Part shown: positions 6,774 through 13,261 of the stretch, one piece after another
How the letters are laid out: the number at the start of each line of letters is the position of its first letter
How positions within the stretch are numbered: the stretch's first letter is position 1
Source of the DNA: an uncultured Pseudomonadota bacterium
GTDB taxonomy: Bacteria; Pseudomonadota; Gammaproteobacteria; Methylococcales; Methylomonadaceae
Assembly: GCA_903953455.1 (NCBI GenBank)
Contig: CAJBJW010000234.1
Coordinates: 1 to 13,261 of the forward strand
Length of the DNA stretch: 13,261 bases
Reading direction: 5' to 3'
Notes under the pieces: model-generated
What the model saw: the letters and a program-made list of their open reading frames with translations, nothing else
Told to the model about the DNA's origin: nothing
The model's database searches: none
Position numbers and translations under genes: made by a program

Positions 6774-9700
6774 TTAACGGTACAACCAAACACGCATCAT
6801 AGAAAGCATACGATCGACATCAATAGGTTTTGTTAGATAATCTGATGCACCTGCTTCAATACAATTTATTCTATCTTCTCTCATGGCTTTTGCTGTTAAA
6901 GCTATAATTGGTAGAGAGTAGAACGCTTCTTCAGCACGAATAAGTCGTATTAATTCAAGTCCGTTCATCTTTGGCATCATGATGTCAGTAATGACTAAAT
7001 CAAACGGCAAAGCGTTTTTTGAAAACTCTAATTTCTCTAAGGCTTCCGTTGCGCAACTTGCTGCAACTATGGAAATACCACGTTCCTCAAGGACTGCAGA
7101 GAGTGAAAACACATTACGAATATCATCATCCACTAACAACACGCGTTTTCCTGAAAATAACGCATCCTTATCATGGAGTGATAACAACATCTTTTTTGCT
7201 TTATCGGGCAACCTCTCTACCGCACGATGTAAAAACAATCGCGCTTCTTCAAGCAATCGCTCATCTGATCTAACATTTTTTATAATGACACTGCTTGTAT
7301 AATATTGAACACTTTCATATTCTTTGCGCGTCAATTCACGTCCGGTATAAACTATCACTGGAGGAAGATCTACTTGACTCGAGCGTATGTGCTCCAGTAA
7401 TTGAGCGCCCGTCATGTCAGGCAAGCCTAAATCAAGCACGACTAAATCATAGGCGATTTTTTCAATTCTATTCAGCGCATTTTTACCATTTTCAGCAATA
7501 TGAATTTCTAATCCATCTTCACCAAGTAATTGCTTAATGGATAACGCTAAGTTTGTATCATCTTCGACGACCAATACTTTTTTAATCGGATTACTCTGTA
7601 TTTTAGTAATTATCTCTAAGGCATTTTCTAATTGCTCTACCGTCACCGGTTTTCCAAGAAAATCCAATGCACCATGAAACCTTGTTGTGTCATACGCTTC
7701 ATTTGCCGACACCACATAAACAGGAATATGTGAAATTTCAAGGGTTTCCTTAATGTGCAGTAGAACTGACCACCCATTTTTTTCGGGGAGTTCCATATCT
7801 AAAAATACTCCGATCAATTTATATTGCGAAATGAGATCTAAGGCTTCATGCGCTGTGGTTGCAACGAGATATTTATTGTTATTTTCTTGACATAAATTAG
7901 CTAAAATCTGTGCGAAAATGGGGTCGTCTTCCACAATTAATATAACATTATCTTCTTCAGTAATTGTTTCACGATCATCTGCAATAGCAATAATGGGTTT
8001 GTCATGCTGCGCATTATTTTTGTTCGTCAAATGAATCGGTTGATTAAAATTCTCTATTTTTGCAGCTGGTGGCACATGCGTATGGTGATTTTCGTCATGA
8101 GTCATTACGCCTTCTTGTGGCAGATAAAAACTAAATGTACTCCCCACATTCAATTCAGACACTAAATGGATTTCTCCGCCAAGTAAACGCACTAATTCGC
8201 GTGAAATACTCAGACCAAGACCTGTGCCCCCATATTGACGACTAATAGAACCGTCAGCTTGTTGAAATGCTTCCCATATAACCAACTGACTGTCTTTTGA
8301 AATGCCCACACCTGTATCGTGAACACTAAAGGTTAACGTATTCTCTGCACAAAGCTTTTTGTTTGTGAAATGGATACTTTTAGATGTAGTTTCAATACGC
8401 AAAATAACGCTACCTTGAAGCGTAAACTTAAACGCATTTGATAATAAATTACGTAATATTTGCCCTAATCGCTGTGAATCTGTGCGTAAATATTTAGGCA
8501 CATCAACAGCCATGTCAACGATAAAATCCAGGCCTTTATCTTCAGCAACGGGTTGATAAAGTGATTGTATTTGCGTCGCAATATCCGATAGCGACACATT
8601 TTCCATAATGGCTTTCTCATGACCTGATTCGATTTTTGATAAATCTAAAATGTCATTAATAATGCGCAATAAATCGTTTCCACTTTGGTGCATGATTGTC
8701 GCAATTTCAATTTGTTTATCATTCAAATTTCCATCACGATTATCAGTAAGTGATCGCGAAAGCAACAGCATTGAGTTGAGCGGTGTACGAAGTTCATGGC
8801 TCATATTCGCTAAAAATTCACTTTTGTATTTTGACGCAATTTCTAATGCATTCGCTTGTCGAGTGAGATCCTTTTGAGTTTCTTGAAGTAAGCTATTTTT
8901 TTTCTCTATTTCGTCACGTTGACCCTCAAGCATTTCCGTGCGCTCTTCGAGTTCTTCATTGGTTTGCTGCAATTCTTCTTGCTGTATTTTGAGTTTTTGC
9001 TCACTTAATTGCAGAGCTTGGGATTGCTCTTCGAGTTCTTCATTGGTTTGCTGCAATTCTTCATGTTGCATTTGAAGACGCTGCTCACTTTCTTGCAATA
9101 TTTTCGCTTGCTGTTCTAATTCTTCATTAGTTTGCTGTAATTCTTCTTGTTGTTGCTGCAAGCGTTTTGCAAGCTCTTGACTTTCTTCTAATAAAAACTG
9201 TGTCCGCGTGACCGATTCAGACACAATAATTGCCATGCCAATACTCTCAACAGCCAAATTTAATAAATCCAGCGATTGCTGACTAAATTCGTCCAAACTT
9301 CCCAGCTCAATCACACCTTTAAGTATGCCTTTATGTAAAACAGGCAATACAAGAACGTTTCGTGGCAATATCTGACCTATTGACGAGGTAATACGCACAT
9401 AGTCATCGGGTAAATTCGTTAGCAAAATAAAGCGTTTTTCAAGCGCGGCTTGCCCAACTAAACTTTCCCCTAAAGCAAATTGCTGTGATAAATTTTTTCT
9501 AAACTCATAAGCATAACTTCCAGTAAGTACGAGCTTTTTTTCATGTTCATTCCACAAATACATTGCACCAATTTGTGCATTAACATAATTCACCAAATAA
9601 GAAACAACTTCATAGGTTAAATCCGGCAACGACATATCACCACGAATGCGCTCAGATAATTCGGAAAGTCCCGTTTTAAGCCAGTTTTGGCGTTGTATTT

Positions 9701-10751
9701 CTCGTGTGGAATGATCAATAATCTCAGCAACGTTATTAATGGCATCTTTAACTCGATTATGCTCACCTTTAAAGCTTTCTGTAATACGAGCACTAAAATC
9801 GCCGCCTGCTAATTGTTGTAATGTAATAGCTTGAGCGTTAATGGGACCTTCTGCTTCATCTAAAATTGTATTTAAACCCACTATGATTGTTTGCCATTCA
9901 CCAACATACTGATCTACTGGCAAGCGACGTGATAACTCCCCAAGCTCAGAAGCATCCACAATGCGTTGAATATCGTTAGTAAATTTCTGCAATATAGCTT
10001 GCAAAATGTGTATTGATCGCAATAAAACGCCCAACTCATCATTTGCGGTGGTGTCGAATTTTGAATTTAAATCACCATTAGCAATCGTTTGACAAGCGTG
10101 TTGAACTGTATTGACCGCTACTGTGATTTTGCGAATAATGGCGTAAACCATCAAAATACCGAAAAAAAACAATGCAATTACGCTAAAAGCGAGTACGATC
10201 ATTGATAATTTAAGCGTAGACTCTGTATTCTTCGTATTTTGTTCAATACGTTCTTTTTGGAGTTGAATATTACTGTTAATCGCTTCTTGCCATTGTATTA
10301 TTAAAGGCGAAGCTGTTTTTAGAAGTAATGTTTTTGCTTCATCATCTTTATTTGCTATAGCAAGTGGTAAGACACGGTTATTAATTTCTCTTGCAGTAAT
10401 GGATATAGCATTGATTTGATCATAAATACCCTTCTCTTTTTCACTAGATGGCAATGCACTTAATTTCTGCCAAGCATTATCATAATTCAATCGCTCAACA
10501 AGAATTTTGTTTTCAGTTTCTTTGATTAATGCAATATCGTCTAGCATCACCATTGTGCGTATGTCACGCGATACCTTATTGACCGAATTTAAAAGCGCAT
10601 TGCTGAATTCGAGTTTTACATTACTGTCATACACAATTTCCTCTAAATTGGCATGACTCTTTTTTATGCCAATCCAACCAATCAAGGCAACACTTAGAAT
10701 AAAAAATCCTAAAAATCCAAAACCTAATTGAAGCTTCGATTTAATTGACAT
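6774..10751 (-). CDS. Membrane hybrid histidine kinase with HAMP, GAF and three receiver domains
   Basis: This 1325-residue inner-membrane sensor has TM1 at about 11-30, a helical periplasmic sensor at 31-181, and TM2 at 182-206. HAMP follows at about 205-260, then two more HAMP-like segments to about 350, and GAF at about 365-512. A coiled coil follows, with EELQQTNEELE repeated at 536, 564 and 592. The HisKA domain has His652 in SHELRTPLN. The ATPase domain has N772, DTGVG at 812-816 and GGTGLGLS at 841-848. Receiver 1 (935-1045) has D985 and K1034, receiver 2 (1057-1175) D1107 and K1158, and receiver 3 (1202-1320) D1256 and K1308. All catalytic residues are present. This layout is a widespread hybrid-kinase type. 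No Hpt domain is fused. It is the last gene of the cheR operon, 29 bases after the preceding kinase gene. The ATG has only a weak ribosome-binding site. Confidence 0.95.
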   Translation of the reverse strand: MSIKSKLQLGFGFLGFFILSVALIGWIGIKKSHANLEEIVYDSNVKLEFSNALLNSVNKVSRDIRTMVMLDDIALIKETENKILVERLNYDNAWQKLSALPSSEKEKGIYDQINAISITAREINNRVLPLAIANKDDEAKTLLLKTASPLIIQWQEAINSNIQLQKERIEQNTKNTESTLKLSMIVLAFSVIALFFFGILMVYAIIRKITVAVNTVQHACQTIANGDLNSKFDTTANDELGVLLRSIHILQAILQKFTNDIQRIVDASELGELSRRLPVDQYVGEWQTIIVGLNTILDEAEGPINAQAITLQQLAGGDFSARITESFKGEHNRVKDAINNVAEIIDHSTREIQRQNWLKTGLSELSERIRGDMSLPDLTYEVVSYLVNYVNAQIGAMYLWNEHEKKLVLTGSYAYEFRKNLSQQFALGESLVGQAALEKRFILLTNLPDDYVRITSSIGQILPRNVLVLPVLHKGILKGVIELGSLDEFSQQSLDLLNLAVESIGMAIIVSESVTRTQFLLEESQELAKRLQQQQEELQQTNEELEQQAKILQESEQRLQMQHEELQQTNEELEEQSQALQLSEQKLKIQQEELQQTNEELEERTEMLEGQRDEIEKKNSLLQETQKDLTRQANALEIASKYKSEFLANMSHELRTPLNSMLLLSRSLTDNRDGNLNDKQIEIATIMHQSGNDLLRIINDILDLSKIESGHEKAIMENVSLSDIATQIQSLYQPVAEDKGLDFIVDMAVDVPKYLRTDSQRLGQILRNLLSNAFKFTLQGSVILRIETTSKSIHFTNKKLCAENTLTFSVHDTGVGISKDSQLVIWEAFQQADGSISRQYGGTGLGLSISRELVRLLGGEIHLVSELNVGSTFSFYLPQEGVMTHDENHHTHVPPAAKIENFNQPIHLTNKNNAQHDKPIIAIADDRETITEEDNVILIVEDDPIFAQILANLCQENNNKYLVATTAHEALDLISQYKLIGVFLDMELPEKNGWSVLLHIKETLEISHIPVYVVSANEAYDTTRFHGALDFLGKPVTVEQLENALEIITKIQSNPIKKVLVVEDDTNLALSIKQLLGEDGLEIHIAENGKNALNRIEKIAYDLVVLDLGLPDMTGAQLLEHIRSSQVDLPPVIVYTGRELTRKEYESVQYYTSSVIIKNVRSDERLLEEARLFLHRAVERLPDKAKKMLLSLHDKDALFSGKRVLLVDDDIRNVFSLSAVLEERGISIVAASCATEALEKLEFSKNALPFDLVITDIMMPKMNGLELIRLIRAEEAFYSLPIIALTAKAMREDRINCIEAGASDYLTKPIDVDRMLSMMRVWLYR
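8940..9155 (-). repeat. Three 84-base tandem repeats encoding the coiled coil
   Basis: Within the hybrid kinase gene the segment coding EELQQTNEEL occurs at 8949-8978, 9033-9062 and 9117-9146, an exact 84-base period (28 residues, four heptads). The first two 30-base cores are identical and the third has a few silent or near-silent changes. The repeats lie in the coiled-coil linker between the GAF and kinase domains. They keep the heptad register, so copy changes would lengthen or shorten the coil without a frameshift. Confidence 0.85.
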
Positions 10752-10780
10752 CGTTATTTACTCATTTTATGTAAACTTAA

Positions 10781-12028
10781 TTAATTGGTTTCAATAGGTA
10801 ATATAATTCTAAAATGAGTGCCTTTACCTAATTCAGATTCAAGTAAAATATGTCCGTTAGCACCATGCACTAAACCACTGACAACGGACAAACCGAGTCC
10901 CGTTCCTTTATCAACCGATTTTGTGGTAAAAAAGGGGTCAAAAATTTTATCTAATTCACTAGGCTTAATGCCTGTCCCCGTATCAGCTATGCTAATTTCA
11001 ATATAACGCCCTTTAATGGGATTAAAACAATCACTACATAAGAGCGTATTTTCGGAAAATTCAACACAATCTAATTCTAATTTGATAATGCCTGTTTCTC
11101 CATTAAACGAATCGATGGCATTAATCATTAAATTCATGACTACTTGATGCAACTCGGTTGGATCCATCAAAACAGTAGGCATATTTTCCGCAAAACGAGT
11201 CTCTAATTGAATTCTTGCTCGAAGCAACGTCGTTTTGGCTAACGCTAAAACCTCCTCAATTACTTCTAATACCTGAATGGAACTCGGTAATTGATTCATC
11301 GTCGACTTTTGACGTGTGTAGGCCAGCATTTGTTTAATTAAATTGATTGCCCGATTTCCAGCGATTTGAATTTGATCGATAGAATCTTCTATATCCGTGT
11401 TTGGGGTATCTTGAAGATACATTTTGGCTAATTCGGTATGGCCTAAAATACACATTAAAACATTGTTAAAATCATGTGCAATTCCACTGGTTAATTGTCC
11501 AAGTCCTTGCAACTTTTGAGCACGATACAATTGTTCTTGAAGTAATTCACGCTCTTTAGCTTTTTTAATAATCAGCTTTTCATGCGCTAAATGTGCTTGT
11601 TCAACTTTGACACGATAACGCGCCAGATTTAAAAAAACATCCACTTTGGAGCGAAATATATTGATATCTAATGGTTTTGTTAGAAAATCGACACCGCCAC
11701 TTTCATAACCACGAAAGACATATTGTTCTTCGCTATAGATAGCAGACAGAAATATAATTGGAATATAGCGCATACGTGGATGGGTACGCATAATTTCAGC
11801 CAGTTGATAGCCGTCCATAATAGGCATTTGCACATCTAGTATGGCTAAAAAAGGCACGTCTTCGCTACGCAGCAGAATCTTTAACGCTTCATCGCCCGAC
11901 GTCGCCTGTAAAATCTCTAGAGAAGCCTCCTCATCAGCTTCTTTTGATGTGTTCATCGATATATCTGTAAGGATGTCCCTTAGAGAATACAAATTAGCAG
12001 GCACATCATCAACAATTAAAATTTTCAT
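10781..12028 (-). CDS. Soluble response regulator-histidine kinase (REC-HisKA-HATPase)
   Basis: From ATG 12026-12028 (MKILIVDDVPANL) the protein is 415 residues. The N-terminal receiver domain (1-130) has D7, D8, phospho-acceptor D65, S95 and K118 (TKP). A helical linker of about 130-170 leads to a HisKA-type dimerisation domain with His185 in IAHDFNN. The ATPase domain follows, with N299 and N303, DTGTG from 349 and GTGLGLS at 375-381. There is no membrane segment, so it is a cytosolic kinase controlled by phosphorylation of its own receiver, and it may pass signals between the neighbouring CheR and hybrid kinase. A CSDC pair (C331, C334) sits in the ATPase domain. A seven-residue longer version could start at TTG 12047-12049. 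I prefer the ATG because receiver domains usually begin like this; neither start has a good ribosome-binding site. Confidence 0.93.
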   Translation of the reverse strand: MKILIVDDVPANLYSLRDILTDISMNTSKEADEEASLEILQATSGDEALKILLRSEDVPFLAILDVQMPIMDGYQLAEIMRTHPRMRYIPIIFLSAIYSEEQYVFRGYESGGVDFLTKPLDINIFRSKVDVFLNLARYRVKVEQAHLAHEKLIIKKAKERELLQEQLYRAQKLQGLGQLTSGIAHDFNNVLMCILGHTELAKMYLQDTPNTDIEDSIDQIQIAGNRAINLIKQMLAYTRQKSTMNQLPSSIQVLEVIEEVLALAKTTLLRARIQLETRFAENMPTVLMDPTELHQVVMNLMINAIDSFNGETGIIKLELDCVEFSENTLLCSDCFNPIKGRYIEISIADTGTGIKPSELDKIFDPFFTTKSVDKGTGLGLSVVSGLVHGANGHILLESELGKGTHFRIILPIETN

Positions 12029-12063
12029 AAATAACCAATAAATCAACAATAATTTTTATATGC

Positions 12064-12082
12064 AACGATTTTTTAAATCGTT
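12064..12082. other. Small A/T-rich hairpin at the end of the cheR-like gene
   Basis: AACGATTT (12064-12071) pairs perfectly with AAATCGTT (12075-12082) around a 3-base loop and overlaps the cheR-like stop codon. It sits in the 44-base gap before the next gene of the operon. No T-run follows on the minus strand, so it may be a processing or stability element rather than a terminator. Confidence 0.35.
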
Positions 12083-12894
12083 TTACACCATAATTTTTCA
12101 CGATGACAAATCACGCCATAGATCTCTTTCACTGAGGTATAATTTAATGTTTCTTTACTACCCAAGCATAAAAGTCCACTATGTGATAAACTCTCAGTAA
12201 AGAGTGATAACACTTGATTCTGCAATGAAGGCGTAAAATAAATTAATGCATTGCGACATAAAATAAAATTCATTTCCCCAAACACACGATCTGTTGTCAG
12301 GTTGTGGTTGGCCCACACAATGCGTTTTGCTAATTCTTTATCAAAAACCACTTCGTTACCTTGAACGCTGTAATAATCTCCTAGTGCAAAGTGACCACCT
12401 GCTTTGTGATAATTGCGATGAGCCACTTGCATATTTTTGATTGGATAAATTCCTTTTTTGGCTTTATCTAAAGCAATATCATTAAAGTCAGTGGCATAAA
12501 TTGTCGCCCGCTCAAGCAAACCAGCTTCTTTGAGCAGAATAGCCATCGACCACACTTCTTCACCTGTAGCACAAGCAGCGTGCCAAATTTTAAAATAAGG
12601 GTATGTATTTAACCGAGGGAAAATTTCAGCCACTATTTTTGACCAAACACTCGGGTCACGAAACATTTCCGTCACGGTAATACTAAAATCCATGACGATA
12701 TCTTGAAAAAATTCAGGCTCATGCAATACGCGAGGAATCAGTTCACTCACATATGTCATGCGATGTCGCATCATAATATTTTGTACGCGCCGTTGAATTG
12801 ACTTTCGAGCATAATCCCGAAAATCATAACCCCAGCGATGCTCTATTGCCTCAAGCAATAGACTTAACTCGTAACTACCAAGCTCATCAATCAC
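12073..12894 (-). CDS. CheR-type protein-glutamate methyltransferase
   Basis: This is a SAM-dependent methyltransferase of the CheR family, which methylates glutamates of chemoreceptors or, in clusters like this one, of other signalling proteins. From GTG 12892-12894 it is 273 residues, near the normal size. An N-terminal CheR_N helical domain (LLLEAIEHRWGYDFRDYARK at 12-31) is followed by the catalytic domain. It has TEMFRDP at 75-81, the SAM-binding AACATGEE at 106-113, ATDFN at 134-138 and CRNALIYF at 213-220, the family signature. There are no TPR repeats. The frame is open 23 codons further to a TTG at 12961-12963, but that extension (rich in Pro, Tyr and Asn) does not look like CheR and has no ribosome-binding site. 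The GTG has AGGG 11 bases upstream. It is the first gene of the signalling operon, and no CheB is seen beside it. Confidence 0.9.
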   Translation of the reverse strand: MIDELGSYELSLLLEAIEHRWGYDFRDYARKSIQRRVQNIMMRHRMTYVSELIPRVLHEPEFFQDIVMDFSITVTEMFRDPSVWSKIVAEIFPRLNTYPYFKIWHAACATGEEVWSMAILLKEAGLLERATIYATDFNDIALDKAKKGIYPIKNMQVAHRNYHKAGGHFALGDYYSVQGNEVVFDKELAKRIVWANHNLTTDRVFGEMNFILCRNALIYFTPSLQNQVLSLFTESLSHSGLLCLGSKETLNYTSVKEIYGVICHREKLWCKTI

Positions 12895-13029
12895 GTTATT
12901 ATTAACCCTAGGAAAGTTACCATATGGCGATGGGTAAAAGGAGAATCTACACTTTCTTACCAATGAGAAATTCTGAAATGAAAATCAAATTGCCTTAGTG
13001 AAAATTCAACCTAGTTACGATAACAGCAG

Positions 13030-13057
13030 TTGACAGTCTATGATGAAGTTATAAAAT
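13030..13057 (+). promoter_or_regulatory. Candidate sigma-70 promoter pointing right
   Basis: A consensus TTGACA (13030-13035) is followed after 16 bases by TAAAAT (13052-13057). It points away from the cheR-like gene, towards whatever gene lies beyond the right edge. It is the best -35 box in the window. Confidence 0.45.
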
Positions 13058-13127
13058 GGTACTTCTTGAAAGTGAATATAACTTATAAAAAATTTCAATT
13101 TTCAGAGTTAATTTAATTTAACATTAA

Positions 13128-13156
13128 AATATACCAAATTCATTCAATTTAATCAA
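13128..13156 (-). promoter_or_regulatory. Candidate sigma-70 promoter for the cheR-kinase operon
   Basis: On the minus strand TTGATT (13151-13156) and TATATT (13128-13133) are separated by exactly 17 bases. This would start transcription near 13121, giving a leader of roughly 230 bases before the GTG of the cheR-like gene. The surrounding A/T-richness makes chance matches likely. Confidence 0.35.
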
Positions 13157-13183
13157 CAATCTAATGATAAAAACAATGACAGA

Positions 13184-13261
13184 GTGTTTGCCGATTTATT
13201 ACATTTTCGGGATTTAGATTTTAAAACTACTGCGCGAGTAAACATTTCGGAATTCATTTCA
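13184..13261 (+). CDS. Possible 5' end of an unknown gene running off the right edge
   Basis: A plus-strand frame stays open from about 13100 to the window edge. From a possible GTG at 13184-13186 it reads VFADLLHFRDLDF, followed by KTTARVNISEFIS. The composition is protein-like and it lies about 130 bases downstream of the candidate promoter at 13030-13057. There is no ribosome-binding site, and the sequence is too short to identify. It could equally be a gene remnant or chance. Confidence 0.2.
   Translation, partial: MFADLLHFRDLDFKTTARVNISEFIS

Larger units (their letters stand above)
12964..13261. other. AT-rich region upstream of the cheR-like gene
   Basis: This stretch of about 300 bases has no complete gene. 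It holds candidate promoters in both directions (13030-13057 plus and 13128-13156 minus). A plus-strand frame is open from about 13100 to the right edge, listed separately. Confidence 0.5.

Noticed and set aside
6979..7537. Several overlapping plus-strand frames opposite the hybrid kinase
   Set aside because: They are antisense shadows of the receiver-domain coding region, with no ribosome-binding site and no protein-like pattern.
8940..9155. CRISPR-like reading of the three regularly spaced repeats
   Set aside because: The repeats are in frame within a coiled-coil coding region and the spacers are also related, so they are protein repeats.
13153..13257. 34-codon minus-strand frame at the right edge
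   Set aside because: It is antisense to a more protein-like plus-strand frame, has no ribosome-binding site, and its sequence shows no family pattern.

Overview
The window looks like chromosomal DNA of an AT-rich gammaproteobacterium. The basis is the E. coli-type two-subunit transhydrogenase (PntA with its own membrane segments, PntB of exactly 462 residues), a J-domain-type co-chaperone of the kind common in gammaproteobacteria, and A/T-rich codon use. A Legionellales-like or similar lineage is possible, but no marker in the window fixes the species.

Left part (1-4100). The 5' part of a J-domain protein gene runs off the left edge on the minus strand. It is followed by a roughly 460-base gap that holds a decayed C-terminal fragment of a tyrosine recombinase. 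Then comes the pntAB operon on the plus strand, encoding the proton-translocating NAD(P) transhydrogenase of the inner membrane. pntB converges on the next gene across a perfect 11-bp hairpin.

Middle part (4090-6700). A minus-strand gene encodes a MutS-family ATPase that carries a pair of predicted membrane segments and seems to lack the mismatch-recognition domains. Upstream is a roughly 540-base AT-rich gap with two short coding-like stretches of unknown nature. A plus-strand single gene for a small flavin reductase-like FMN-binding protein follows.

Right part (6770-12960). A three-gene minus-strand operon for signal transduction is read in the order cheR-like methyltransferase, soluble response-regulator/histidine kinase, and a 1325-residue membrane hybrid histidine kinase. 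The hybrid kinase has HAMP-type repeats, a GAF domain, a heptad-repeat coiled coil, a kinase core and three receiver domains. The short gaps (44 and 29 bases) suggest co-transcription. No CheB, Hpt, CheW or chemoreceptor gene is visible, so the phosphorelay must use partners elsewhere. The last 300 bases hold a promoter-like intergenic region with candidate divergent promoters.

I found no CRISPR array, tRNA, rRNA or intact mobile element. I also saw nothing that clearly amounts to a new biological system. The most unusual items are the membrane MutS-like ATPase, the integrase relic, and the CheR-kinase cluster without CheB.
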